From NCBI RefSeq assembly GCF_004524775.2, contig NZ_CP119081.1, positions 1,054,001 to 1,118,000 of the forward strand: a stretch of 64,000 bases of DNA, written 5' to 3'. The translations under genes and the position numbers were made by a program. The stretch comes from Helcococcus ovis. Lineage in GTDB: Bacteria > Bacillota > Clostridia > Tissierellales > Peptoniphilaceae. The notes under the pieces are model-generated. The model saw only the letters and a program-made list of their open reading frames with translations, was not told the DNA's origin and made no database searches. Positions 15,667 through 25,316 of the stretch are shown piece by piece (positions within the stretch are counted from its first letter, which is position 1; every line of letters begins with the position of its first letter).

Positions 15667-16910
15667 CCTATACCTCCATTTACATCAAAAACTTCATACA
15701 TTTTTTTAATTCTTGAGGATACAGAAAACTTATCTGAAGCTTTTAAATAATTTTGGAAATCGTAATCTAAACACAATTTTTCAAATTTATCTTTAATTAT
15801 TTCTTTGTAATTTAAGTAATTCTCAATTTGTTCCTTTGAAGAATTAAAAATAACAACAGAAATCGCTTCAAAAATTGCTTTATTTATTGGTCTCCTTCTA
15901 CCATCATCAAATACTTTTCTAAAACAATGTTTTTCAAATACTTTGTATGAAATATTCATATTTTCTTTAAATTTGAAGAGAATATAGTCTAGCTCCATTT
16001 CATCAATATTCTGTAAATACTCCATACCTTCTGAAAGAAACGTATCCATGTTACCATTATATCGTTCTAATAAATTTGTGAATGAAACATACCTCAAACA
16101 AAATTCACAATCTAACATTCTGTCACTTTTTATACTTCCATTCGTTGCAATTAAAAACTCCTCTGTTTTAGACATGGTTGTTAAGAATTTTGTTGCCTGT
16201 CCTTGAAACAAGGCATTCCTAATTTCTTGTGCTTCTAAAATTAATCCACCTGTATTAATTCTCTTAAAAATATTATATTTTACATTTTTAGGAGTTGCAG
16301 GATTAATCAAGTAAGCATTTATATTTGTTTCTTCAATTCTTCTCTGTAAACTTCTTGGAAGTTGAGAGAATTTCATCCCCTCTAAATCTGTCATGAATTC
16401 TAAACCTTTTAATTTAAGCTTATCCTCTACAACAAATTCTTTAATTGTAGAAATTCTTTGTAACCCATCAATTATTAACCACTTATTATCATCTGTTGCA
16501 TCAAAATAGAACGCTGGAAGTGGTATCTTTAACAATATCGACTCTATTAATTGACTCTTTTGAACTACTCCCCATAGACCTGATTTACGTTGAAATGCAG
16601 CTTCAAATTCCAATTCATTATTTTTTATTCTTTTTATTATGGAATCTAATGTTAGCTTATCCATTTTTATATCAATTTTTGATGGGTCAAATGGGGTAAC
16701 ATTCTCGGAAATACTATTTAAATTTTCCGGTTCAACATCTTCATTAACAATTTCAACTCCATTTTCTTTAAAAAATTCAAAAATTTTATTCAAATTCTCA
16801 ATATCATTATTTTTAATTGTAATTAAAATTAATGACAAATTAATTTTATTATTTTGCTCATTTGCAATTTTTAACAATGAAGCTAAATCTTCACTATATT
16901 TGTCAATCAT
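15660..16910 (-). CDS. DUF262 (GmrSD/ParB-like) protein with sigma-1.1-like N-terminus
   Basis: About 416 residues from ATG at 16910, preferred because AAGGGGAAGGAA precedes it; a GTG at 16940 lacks a site. Residues about 85-290 form a DUF262 domain: AAFQRKSGLW, then WLIIDGLQR (the DGQQR-type nucleotide-hydrolysis motif) and IFKRINTGG. DUF262 occurs in type IV restriction GmrSD and other defence proteins. The first 70 residues (DLASLLKIANEQNNKINL, then IFEFFKENGVEIVNED) look like region 1.1 of sigma-70 factors. The gene starts right after the AlwI-type nuclease and overlaps the ATPase gene, so all belong to one operon. Confidence 0.82.
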   Translation of the reverse strand: MIDKYSEDLASLLKIANEQNNKINLSLILITIKNNDIENLNKIFEFFKENGVEIVNEDVEPENLNSISENVTPFDPSKIDIKMDKLTLDSIIKRIKNNELEFEAAFQRKSGLWGVVQKSQLIESILLKIPLPAFYFDATDDNKWLIIDGLQRISTIKEFVVEDKLKLKGLEFMTDLEGMKFSQLPRSLQRRIEETNINAYLINPATPKNVKYNIFKRINTGGLILEAQEIRNALFQGQATKFLTTMSKTEEFLIATNGSIKSDRMLDCEFCLRYVSFTNLLERYNGNMDTFLSEGMEYLQNIDEMELDYILFKFKENMNISYKVFEKHCFRKVFDDGRRRPINKAIFEAISVVIFNSSKEQIENYLNYKEIIKDKFEKLCLDYDFQNYLKASDKFSVSSRIKKMYEVFDVNGGIGC

Positions 16911-16942
16911 TTCCTTCCCCTTCTCATTTATTATAATCACAT

Positions 16943-18925
16943 TTAAATCTTATACTCTCCAGTAGCCTCTTTTATCATCCCATTATGCCAATCTACAGTC
17001 TCTAATGGCATTTCATGATATTTATCAAATACTTCATACAGATACTTATACTTAACTTTATTTTCAATTATCTTCTTCAGAGAATCTGTATCTATTGAAA
17101 TAATCTTCATGCCTGTAATAGTTTCTTCATCTCTGGTATAGGGGATTATCTTTCTATACCTAAAATCTGAAATCACATTTTTATCTAAGTATGTGCTGAC
17201 AAAGAGGCTATAATCAAATGGATTATTAAATCTAATTCTATAGTCTCCTAAATGTCTTGAAACAGGCTCCATTTCCATTCTTCTTTGGTTTGTTCCATCT
17301 GCAAGGGTTGCTTCAAGTAGCAGAGAATGCTTTGGATAAGAAGTGCATGCCTCATATTCATATATAATATCTGCATAGCCCCCTGCCGCATGTGTCTTTG
17401 GTAGCAAATTTGCTTCTAATGATAATTTCATGAAATCTAAAATATTTCCCTGTCTTTCGCTCACCTTGTACCATATAATTCCTAAAATATATTCAAAAAT
17501 AGTAGGTATTGCAGCCTCATCTGTAACAAGTTCTTCAATTCTCTTATCATCACGTTTTTCAAAACAATTTAACAACTCTACAAGCACAGAATCATTAAAT
17601 TTCTTATCAATCAAAGTATTAAATCTTCTGTATCTTTCATCATTTACATAAGTTGCTGCTTGTTCCGGACTCCTTATGGTGATTCCTAAATCTTTACTTA
17701 ATGCAGCATACACTTTGCTCATATCTAACTCGAAAGCTTTTGATATAGTTTCTAAAGGAACATCTATACTGAGATTATCATCTCTACTAAAAGTTTCTTT
17801 ATACAGAACATCAATAATCTCTTTAAAATAGTATTTTGGAATCATGTCCAACTTAACCATGCGATCTTCAAAGATTAGTGTATCTGTAACATTGAAATAT
17901 CTTCTATTTAAATCAAAATAATCAGATAAGGTTGCCATTGCCTTAAAAACATGTAAGTATTTGAAAAACACCTCTTTTAATTCTTTTTCATTTGCACAGT
18001 TTAAAAATGGGCATTGATTATTAATTGAAGTTTTTCCATTCTTCCTTATAACTCCAATATTTGTAGTTTTAAATATTATGTTTCTCCACAATATTCCGGG
18101 TTTTTGATTTATATTCTTTGCAGAATTCAATAGCAATTCATAATCACTTTTACCATCAATGAATATATTCTTTATAGACTGATATAATTTATAATATGGC
18201 TTATCATAACTCCTACTTTTGCGATTCATTCCAATTAAACATATCAAGTTTTCATCAACATCCGAAGCAATAAATTCTTCTTGTGCAAGCTTATAGTTGT
18301 CCATTTGCATAAGTCTTTTGTAAATTATTTCTTCAAGTTTGATTTTCCCTTCTCGATATAATTTAATATCTGATATAATTTGCTCTGCACTTTCGTCATC
18401 TTTAATCAATGGAACAAAATAAGTAAATTCCTCGTAGCTTAAAAATTCAAGTTCAGTAAGACATTTTACAACCGCAATAAATGGTCTAACAATCTTCCCA
18501 CTTACATCTATACTTGTTTTTAGTAGCTGTTTCAGATAAACAAAACTATCCCTGTTAATATTAAATGCATTATCAGTTTCAAAAATTCCGCTACTTGTTA
18601 TTTTAAGCAACTCTCTTCCTGCTTCTGTAATCAATCTATCCTCTGTGATCAGACCAATATCAACTAAACCAGATGTTTTTTCTCTCGCATCTTTATCTTT
18701 TCTTTTCGCATCACCTGTTAAGAAGGCTTTGCTTTTCATAAAGTCATAATATTTTTCTTGTAGTTCATTATTCCAATTCCAACTCGATTTTTTTATAACT
18801 TCATTATAAAACTCATCAAGAAGCAGCAATTGTGCCTCAATTTTTAAATTTAGTTTTGCCGTTCTAAAGCTTGTAGTCCCTACAACCCAACAAAAACTTT
18901 GATATGGAATGTTTATATTAGCCAT
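16943..18925 (-). CDS. AlwI-family type II restriction endonuclease
   Basis: 660 residues. The opening FCWVVGTTSFRTAKLNLKIE, the tract KDAREKTSGLVDIGLI and the catalytic region (GGYADIIYEYEA, then LLLEATLADG and QRRMEMEPVSRHLG) match the RE_AlwI family (AlwI, PleI/MlyI, the nickase N.BstNBI). These cut outside asymmetric 5-base sites such as GGATC or GAGTC; the specificity here cannot be read. D of YADI, E of LEAT and the QR..E.EP block are the likely metal site. ATG follows the methyltransferase stop directly, with GGAGG nine bases upstream. Confidence 0.85.
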   Translation of the reverse strand: MANINIPYQSFCWVVGTTSFRTAKLNLKIEAQLLLLDEFYNEVIKKSSWNWNNELQEKYYDFMKSKAFLTGDAKRKDKDAREKTSGLVDIGLITEDRLITEAGRELLKITSSGIFETDNAFNINRDSFVYLKQLLKTSIDVSGKIVRPFIAVVKCLTELEFLSYEEFTYFVPLIKDDESAEQIISDIKLYREGKIKLEEIIYKRLMQMDNYKLAQEEFIASDVDENLICLIGMNRKSRSYDKPYYKLYQSIKNIFIDGKSDYELLLNSAKNINQKPGILWRNIIFKTTNIGVIRKNGKTSINNQCPFLNCANEKELKEVFFKYLHVFKAMATLSDYFDLNRRYFNVTDTLIFEDRMVKLDMIPKYYFKEIIDVLYKETFSRDDNLSIDVPLETISKAFELDMSKVYAALSKDLGITIRSPEQAATYVNDERYRRFNTLIDKKFNDSVLVELLNCFEKRDDKRIEELVTDEAAIPTIFEYILGIIWYKVSERQGNILDFMKLSLEANLLPKTHAAGGYADIIYEYEACTSYPKHSLLLEATLADGTNQRRMEMEPVSRHLGDYRIRFNNPFDYSLFVSTYLDKNVISDFRYRKIIPYTRDEETITGMKIISIDTDSLKKIIENKVKYKYLYEVFDKYHEMPLETVDWHNGMIKEATGEYKI

Positions 18926-21094
18926 CTACTCATTCCTCCAATCCACAGAATAATTAGTAATTAAAACTTCTTCAGATATACTGTTTTTATCTTTTCTATG
19001 ATAATTACTGTTTGAATAACTTTTATTTAAATAATTGCAATAATATCCTTTACTTTTAATCCAATTATACAAAATATCATTTCTTTTATTTTTACTCTCT
19101 AAAACATTAGACAACGCAAAACTAAAGCCTTTTTCATTAGCTTGATCTAAAAATTCAAGCAAAGCTTTTTCATCTAAGTCAGTCCACATCCCATTTTCGT
19201 TATATGTTGCATTTGTAATTAAATAAGGAGGATCGCAATAAATAAAAGTCTCCTGAGAAAAATCATCTAATGAAATATCCCTAAAATCCTTTTTCAAAAA
19301 CTGAATGTCCTTGCTTTTCAATTCCTCGGAAAATAACACAAGCTTACTTCTCATCTTAGAATTGAAATCTCTCTTTCCAACAGGAAGATTAAACAGTCCT
19401 TTTCGATTAAAGCGAATTTGATTATTAAAAGAAAAAACCATCAATACATATAACATTGAATAATCTGTTTCCCCTGCAACGACCTTAGCATTAAAATCAT
19501 CTCTTAGATTGAGAAATCTTTCCTTATTGTATCCGGCTAATCCTTTACTACTATTACAATCATAATAGGAGTAACCATATAACGCTGTATTGGATAAGTG
19601 ATATTCATCAATAATATTATCTATTTGCTTTAATAAAACATCAGTGTTGGTGTCTTTTATAAATTTGATTAATTCTATCAATTTCTCATTTGAATCATTA
19701 AAAATAACTTTTGAAGAAGAAGAATTTATCCCAACATTCCCTCCACCAGCAAATAAATCTAAAAATACTTCCTTTTCATTAAATAAAGGTTGCAACTGTT
19801 CCAATAGTTTAAATTTCCCACCAATATAATTAAAAGGGCAAGATATATTCATTTTCTTTTTTTTTTCGTTAAATACTTCGCATAAAAACAATCTTTCTTT
19901 ATTATCTTGTATATCTGATTTCCCAGTTGAAAAACTCTTATAATCCGATTCAAATACAGTTACTTTTCCCTTTTTGCTAAGAATTTTCATAATATCTTCA
20001 TCCGATATTTTCGCATTGGATCTATCATTTCCCTTGTCTGACATATTGTTATATGAAAGCAAAATATATTTTGCATCAGAATTTTCAATAAGCTCCTCAA
20101 ATGCTTTTGTAGCTGCAATCTTACAATAATCACTTTTAAGTGAAGTTCTATCCATCTTTCTTGCAACGCCATAAACTTTAGGTTTTTCCCATCGTGCCAC
20201 ATTTTCAAGTAAATGATATGCATCACAATATTGTCTTGAATTATATGGAGGATCTAAATATAATAAATCTCCCTTAATATTTTTAATTAGTTCATTTGCA
20301 TCTAGGTTATAACAAATATTATTAGAATTAATAGTTTTTTCAGGCAACAAAACATTCAATACTAAATGTTTTTCAAAGTCGACATTCTTTCTATATGCAT
20401 CGTAATGTCCAACTGTATTTGCAATCTTATCCATCGCATATAACAAGGATGTAATCAAAATCGCATATTCCTTGAAATTTATTTCCTTGTTTTTATACTT
20501 TGTTTCTATATCTTCTCTTATATATCCTATCTTGCTACAATCATCAGCAGAAAAAAATGTGTCTGCAAAATTTTCTCGCATATAATTATTTTCTTTTGTT
20601 TTAACTTGATTATAGTCGTATATAATCTCAATTATCTTTTTGCTTGAATATTTTTCATATCCAAACCACGCATAATTGGAAATATAATTACTATAAAGCA
20701 AATCATTTGTGATAAGCATTTTATCTTTAAAAGTATTCGCAACTGCACCAGTTCCACTAAATATGTCAATAACAATATTTACACCTTTACAATTTTCATC
20801 AACTGTTTTTCTTATAAAGTCAGAAAGTGAATATTTATTTCCTAAATATCTTCTGTTGTTTATAAAGGATTGCTTTAAACCTAATTTAGATATGAAAGAA
20901 TCCGTATCATCCATATCATGTAAATCATCTGTATATAAAAATCTTTTTATAGTTTTAACTGTATTTTCATCCCAAAAATATCTTCCGGTTTCACTTCTAG
21001 GAATAAAAATATTTTCTTTGTCTATCAATTTATACAAATATGACTTAGAAATATCTAATTCTCTTATTACATCAGCAACATTAAGATTTGCCAC
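18926..21094 (-). CDS. double DNA adenine methyltransferase of the AlwI-type system
   Basis: 722 residues from GTG at 21094, chosen because AAGGAGG lies upstream; an ATG at 21115 precedes that site. Order: MerR-like HTH at residues about 1-55 (VADVIRELDISKSYLYKLI); first adenine methyltransferase domain with IFSGTGAVANTF and DPPYNSRQY; second Dam-type domain from about 420 with FNYIGGKFKLL, DLFAGGGNVG and DPPYLITNATY. Two domains are what an asymmetric site needs, one for each strand, as in FokI-type systems. It is the first gene of the operon. Confidence 0.87.
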   Translation of the reverse strand: MANLNVADVIRELDISKSYLYKLIDKENIFIPRSETGRYFWDENTVKTIKRFLYTDDLHDMDDTDSFISKLGLKQSFINNRRYLGNKYSLSDFIRKTVDENCKGVNIVIDIFSGTGAVANTFKDKMLITNDLLYSNYISNYAWFGYEKYSSKKIIEIIYDYNQVKTKENNYMRENFADTFFSADDCSKIGYIREDIETKYKNKEINFKEYAILITSLLYAMDKIANTVGHYDAYRKNVDFEKHLVLNVLLPEKTINSNNICYNLDANELIKNIKGDLLYLDPPYNSRQYCDAYHLLENVARWEKPKVYGVARKMDRTSLKSDYCKIAATKAFEELIENSDAKYILLSYNNMSDKGNDRSNAKISDEDIMKILSKKGKVTVFESDYKSFSTGKSDIQDNKERLFLCEVFNEKKKKMNISCPFNYIGGKFKLLEQLQPLFNEKEVFLDLFAGGGNVGINSSSSKVIFNDSNEKLIELIKFIKDTNTDVLLKQIDNIIDEYHLSNTALYGYSYYDCNSSKGLAGYNKERFLNLRDDFNAKVVAGETDYSMLYVLMVFSFNNQIRFNRKGLFNLPVGKRDFNSKMRSKLVLFSEELKSKDIQFLKKDFRDISLDDFSQETFIYCDPPYLITNATYNENGMWTDLDEKALLEFLDQANEKGFSFALSNVLESKNKRNDILYNWIKSKGYYCNYLNKSYSNSNYHRKDKNSISEEVLITNYSVDWRNE

Positions 21095-21203
21095 CTTTAT
21101 TCCTCCTTGCCACATTTTAATCTATTCAGTAGACATTATAGCATATTTTGCCCTTTTTTTCTATATTTCCAGCAAAAATTCAGATGCTAATTGCATCAAA
21201 AAA

Positions 21204-21227
21204 GAGAGTATAATTTACAATACTCTC
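21204..21227 (-). terminator. intrinsic terminator after relaxase gene
   Basis: Stem GAGAGTA / TACTCTC with a 10-base loop, followed on the minus strand by six T. It separates the mobilization genes from the defence operon, which must have its own promoter in 21,095-21,200. Confidence 0.65.
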
Positions 21228-21236
21228 CAGATGTTA

Positions 21237-22697
21237 CTACAATTCCATATCCTTATTCACGCTATGACTCTGCTCAATTGTTTTATCTGTTTTTCTTTTA
21301 TGCTTCTTAATTTCACCAATAACCGACTCTTTTTTCTTTTCAGTTTTACCCCTACCAAGATAATCATTCATATTAGCTTTCAGATGTTCCAATTTCTCAT
21401 ACTGTGTTACTATTGAATTATGTTTCTTAGCAATCGCCTCTTGCTTAGCTTGCAATTCTTTAGAATGCTCATTTAACTTTCTAAAAAGATTTTTAACTGA
21501 TTTAGTCTTTAACTCTCCTACTACAATATTTCTCAAGTGTGAAAATTGATTAAGAAAAATATCTATTTCTTCATAAGATTTCTGATAGGCTTCCACATCT
21601 TTTCGATTCATTAACATATAAATTTTATCGTTCGGGTTTTTACGATAACCTTCATAATGTTCTCTTTTACTGATACAGATTTGAATATGCTTTACTACTT
21701 CTTTTATCCTTTTTTGCTCCCATGACAGTTTATCAAACTCTCTCTTCAAGTCATTTTTTTCAATGGAAAGTCTGCTAATGCCACGCTCCAATTCTTCCAT
21801 TGACTTAAATCCTTTATTCCTGATTTCAACAAGCGTAGAAGCAGCTGTTTGAAGATTATGCTTTGTTGCCCAATGTTCATAACCTTTACTTGACTTTGCT
21901 TTATGGTTGTTCTTAATATCTATGATATTTCCAAGTTCTTTGTCTTTATTCAGGATTCGCTCTTTAATTCTTTCTTCGGTATAGTTTGCTCCTATTGTCT
22001 TTGCTCTTGTAAATCTCTGCTGATTTTTACTTCTAAAAGCTATGTGTTTTCCTTGTTTAATTTCATAACCGCAGCTTTCCATTTTTGACATAAAGTCTTG
22101 CCAGTTGATTGACTGTTTTATTGCCCTATCAATATCAAATTGAAGTCTTGATTTATAGCTGCTCCCTTTTTTATCTTCATTCCAATCGTACCAATTCACA
22201 AACTTTCTGCGCTTAATTTCATTAATTTCTTTTTGTGTTTCTTGATCTATTACGGACAATTTATTCTCTTTACAAAGCTTGTCACTTTGATTTCTGATAT
22301 TCATATAAGACCCATAGTAGGAATGATAAACCTTACCTTCATCAACATCTATAGAATTAAAAATTATGTGATTGTGGATATGGTCTTTATCAATATGTGT
22401 AGCTAAAACATATTCAAATTTGCCTTCTAAAATCTTATCACAAAGTTCAATTCCAACCTGATGAGCTTGTTCAAAGCTTACTTCTTCAGGTACAAATGAT
22501 TGAATTAAATGATGGGCTAAAGTCTTTGTTTTCGATCCAAATTGTTTCTTTGTAAGTTCAAATTCTTTATGAGCATTTTCTCTGCTGCAAAGGTGCGTTG
22601 TAACATAAATTTCATCATCGGTTTTATCTCCGTTACAGATATAATCTATTGCCTTTTTCAGTGTTGTTTTAATCGGATGTATCTTTGTAACAGCCAT
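21237..22697 (-). CDS. relaxase / mobilization nuclease (MOBP-like)
   Basis: 486 residues. N-terminal relaxase domain with the metal-binding HID..H.HNH at residues 101-110, a candidate catalytic tyrosine at Y19 (AIDYICNG) and SF.. QAHQVG in between. The C-terminal half is a long coiled-coil region, lysine and glutamate rich. It nicks and pilots element DNA from oriT in transfer by a helper conjugation system. It overlaps mobC by one base (22697). Confidence 0.9.
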   Translation of the reverse strand: MAVTKIHPIKTTLKKAIDYICNGDKTDDEIYVTTHLCSRENAHKEFELTKKQFGSKTKTLAHHLIQSFVPEEVSFEQAHQVGIELCDKILEGKFEYVLATHIDKDHIHNHIIFNSIDVDEGKVYHSYYGSYMNIRNQSDKLCKENKLSVIDQETQKEINEIKRRKFVNWYDWNEDKKGSSYKSRLQFDIDRAIKQSINWQDFMSKMESCGYEIKQGKHIAFRSKNQQRFTRAKTIGANYTEERIKERILNKDKELGNIIDIKNNHKAKSSKGYEHWATKHNLQTAASTLVEIRNKGFKSMEELERGISRLSIEKNDLKREFDKLSWEQKRIKEVVKHIQICISKREHYEGYRKNPNDKIYMLMNRKDVEAYQKSYEEIDIFLNQFSHLRNIVVGELKTKSVKNLFRKLNEHSKELQAKQEAIAKKHNSIVTQYEKLEHLKANMNDYLGRGKTEKKKESVIGEIKKHKRKTDKTIEQSHSVNKDMEL

Positions 22698-23077
22698 CAG
22701 TCTACCACTTGATTGATGATATAATCCGATACTTTTTCTCTAAATTCTGATAGGAAAAGTAGTTCTCCTTGTATCACTTTCTTTATGCTTTCAATATCAT
22801 CTTTGTAAATAACTCCTGTACTATTTACCATTTTTGCTATCTGATTAAGGTTAGCTGAATTACGACTGACAAGAGAAGATAATTCTCTAAGTTCTTTTCT
22901 AAACTCGCCGGAGATATCAATACTGATGATTCTGTTTTTGAAAATACTATTTCTATAAAACTCTCTTTTACTCTTAAAATTGGTCAATGCAAACCTTCGA
23001 TTAAGCTCTCTCATCTCATCTTCATTTATCATAAAGTGAACAGTACGATTGTTTTTACGATTAACAGTCTTTGCCAT
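22697..23077 (-). CDS. MobC-family relaxosome accessory protein
   Basis: 126 residues. N-terminal ribbon-helix-helix (RTVHFMINEDEMRELNRRFA) and the MobC core ELRELSSLVSRNSANLNQIA. AAAGGAG precedes ATG. It binds oriT with the relaxase. The homologous gene in element B is at 35114-35449. Confidence 0.88.
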   Translation of the reverse strand: MAKTVNRKNNRTVHFMINEDEMRELNRRFALTNFKSKREFYRNSIFKNRIISIDISGEFRKELRELSSLVSRNSANLNQIAKMVNSTGVIYKDDIESIKKVIQGELLFLSEFREKVSDYIINQVVD

Positions 23078-23344
23078 TTTTAATCACTCCTTTCATGTTT
23101 GGGGTCTTAGGGTTCTCCCTAAATATTTCAAATTTGATATATCAAATTTCAAGCCTACTTTTTGAGTGTGGTCAAAAAGTATATGCTTGCTATCTACCTC
23201 TAATACATAATTTCTATTATTTACAGATGAACTAACACAGAAAAAATGGATGCAATTTTTCATTTTACCGTTTGCACCGTTCATACCGCACAACATTTCC
23301 TTATATAGAAAACATCCAACGGCACGAACGGTCTGAACGGTATC
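23078..23344. other. oriT-containing intergenic region of element A
   Basis: 267 bases between mobC and the ATPase gene. Contains the oriT core at 23101-23122 and several short inverted repeats (TTTGATATATCAAA at 23132-23145; CTTTTTGAGTGTGGTCAAAAAG near 23158-23179). An open frame here (23093-23296) reads through the oriT core and is not credible as a gene. Confidence 0.55.
23101..23122. other. candidate oriT core, element A
   Basis: Sequence beginning GGGGTCTTAGGGTTCTCC is shared exactly over 22 bases with 35473-35494, in both cases just upstream of mobC. It contains the inverted repeat TAGGG/CCCTA. Position and conservation make it the likely transfer origin. Confidence 0.7.
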
Positions 23345-24307
23345 TTAGTAAACTACATCTTCTGCGTTATATTTAATCTGATAGTTATTGTTATTTTTAC
23401 CTCGCTTCATTGTAATGCTGATTCCATTCTTTCTTAGAATATCTTTATTACGATTTAATGTCTTCCCAAACTGTTGAGGGCTTTCAATATCAAGATTAAT
23501 CTTTGAACAAATATCCACTATCGTTCCCTCTATTTCTTTTAGTTTCGGCATGGCTTGTACCAATTTCTGAATTGACGGCTCAAGCAGTTCAATCGGATCA
23601 ACCTTATCAAGCTCTAATATCCTCTTAGACGGGTTTATTTTGACTTGATATACCTTTGACTCAAACAATCTGCTTGTAACATCTAAGTTGAATTCTGTAT
23701 CAAATTCTGAAGCTTTATCAATAGCTATAATGGTATCTACTGAACCGGATAATGCTTGCGAACCTATCACTTTCTCACTTACACTTTTTACGGATGAGTC
23801 CTTTTTTGTATGGTACATCATAATAAAAGTGCATCCATATTTTTCTATAAGCTCATAATATTTTGCCATAACCTCATAGGTGTCATTGTAATCATTAGCA
23901 TTATATTTTCTGTCGTATTTTATCTTGGAAAAAGTATCAACGATAAACACTTCATAGCCTAATTCAACATCAGTTTTTATAACTTTTTCAAACTCATCAA
24001 AGTCCACATAGCTTGTACCTTCATAAAACTTCATAGTATTTGGACAATGTAAATCAAGTCTGTTTATTCTTTCTTGAATTAGGCTTCCTGAAAGCTCATT
24101 GCAATAGTAAACTACATTTGTTTTTCTAACTTTATTCTCAAGAAAATCAATTCCTTCGTTGATACATATACCAAGATTAAGTCCTAACGCCGTCTTTCCC
24201 TTTTTAGGCGAAGCTACAATTAGGGTAATACTTTTACTTGCAATAATATTATCCACAATATACTTATCAGAAGCATCAAACTTAGTATTTATCGTATATG
24301 ATTTCAA
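23345..24307 (-). CDS. RecA/DnaB-like AAA ATPase (replication helicase-type)
   Basis: 320 residues. Walker A ASPKKGKTALGLN at about 33-45 and Walker B EVFIVDTFSK, then MMYHTKK and GSQALSGSVDTI as in RepA-like hexameric helicases (AAA_25). The last 80 residues look like a winged-helix domain. The start overlaps the primase gene by four bases. With the primase it probably forms the element's autonomous replication module. Confidence 0.8.
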   Translation of the reverse strand: MKSYTINTKFDASDKYIVDNIIASKSITLIVASPKKGKTALGLNLGICINEGIDFLENKVRKTNVVYYCNELSGSLIQERINRLDLHCPNTMKFYEGTSYVDFDEFEKVIKTDVELGYEVFIVDTFSKIKYDRKYNANDYNDTYEVMAKYYELIEKYGCTFIMMYHTKKDSSVKSVSEKVIGSQALSGSVDTIIAIDKASEFDTEFNLDVTSRLFESKVYQVKINPSKRILELDKVDPIELLEPSIQKLVQAMPKLKEIEGTIVDICSKINLDIESPQQFGKTLNRNKDILRKNGISITMKRGKNNNNYQIKYNAEDVVY

Positions 24308-25224
24308 CGAATTACCTCCTGATTTTTTCTGTGATAGTTATAATCCCAATAGTTATTTCCACCAACTTCCTGTGCCTTTTTAATGCTTTGATTTAGATAT
24401 TTAATATATGCAGCTTCCGTTTTTCTTTTACTCATATCTCCCATGCGATTTAATGCCGATTTTAAGAATATTTCTAACATCAAATCATCATTTCCATGTG
24501 TAAAGCTGTTAAGTACAAGGAGAAGCTGAAAATCATCTTTACTTGCATCTCCTGTAGAATATGCACCGTTAAAAAGTTCTCTTCCTTTTCTATTAGTCTT
24601 ATAGATAACCTTTAATATTTCCTCAACATCCGGAACATCACTATCTATGTTTTTATAGTATTCAATTTGCTCCCTAATCGTTTCTTTTAAGGCATATTTT
24701 TTATAGTAGACATTTAGCTTATATTGTTTATACACAATTTCTCTGCAATCTCCTATGACATTACCTGTCATAGCAATACACTTATTTGATTTATACATTT
24801 CAAATCTATCAATCTGATTATTGATATTCTTTGCTATTCTTCCTTTAGCGAAAATATGAACTCCATTTTCTGATACAGAAATTTCGCTATAGGTATCCGA
24901 AAAATCATTTAGTATGTTTTTCACCTCTTCAAAATTGTCTTTTACTTTATCCAAGTCGATACAAATAAAAGGATCATCTTCAGATAAAACAAACGATAGA
25001 CCGTCACAACCACTTTTTTCTAAACCATCTAATGCAGTTTCAAAATCTGACCAGTTATCTTTTTTATTCCATTCATTTGATTCACATGTAAGAGGACTAA
25101 TCGGTATTTTTACCAACTTTGTATTTCCATTTTTATCTTTGTTATGATAAATCTTAAACCATAACCATTGATTTCTTTCTTTTAATTCCTGTGGAATATT
25201 TTTAATATATTTTTCTTTGTTCAT
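24304..25224 (-). CDS. archaeo-eukaryotic type primase (PrimPol-like)
   Basis: 306 residues from ATG at 25224, chosen for GGAGGTAACA upstream rather than the in-frame ATG at 25293. It begins IPQELKERNQWLWFKI, typical of phage and plasmid primases. Motif I DPFICIDLDKV carries the D-x-D metal ligands and motif II SENGVHIFAKG the histidine. The C-terminal helical part resembles PriCT-type domains. Overlaps the ATPase gene. Confidence 0.78.
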   Translation of the reverse strand: MNKEKYIKNIPQELKERNQWLWFKIYHNKDKNGNTKLVKIPISPLTCESNEWNKKDNWSDFETALDGLEKSGCDGLSFVLSEDDPFICIDLDKVKDNFEEVKNILNDFSDTYSEISVSENGVHIFAKGRIAKNINNQIDRFEMYKSNKCIAMTGNVIGDCREIVYKQYKLNVYYKKYALKETIREQIEYYKNIDSDVPDVEEILKVIYKTNRKGRELFNGAYSTGDASKDDFQLLLVLNSFTHGNDDLMLEIFLKSALNRMGDMSKRKTEAAYIKYLNQSIKKAQEVGGNNYWDYNYHRKNQEVIR

Positions 25225-25316
25225 TATTGTTACCTCCATAATTATATTGATGATAGAAGTACAACCTGATAAAATATTATTTGAGATTTGCAATCTTATC
25301 AGGTTGCTTCTTGGCT

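Noticed and set aside
23093-23296. 67-residue frame upstream of mobC ending LGRTLRPQT
   Set aside because: It reads through the oriT core; the same tail appears at 35.5 kb only because the oriT DNA is identical.
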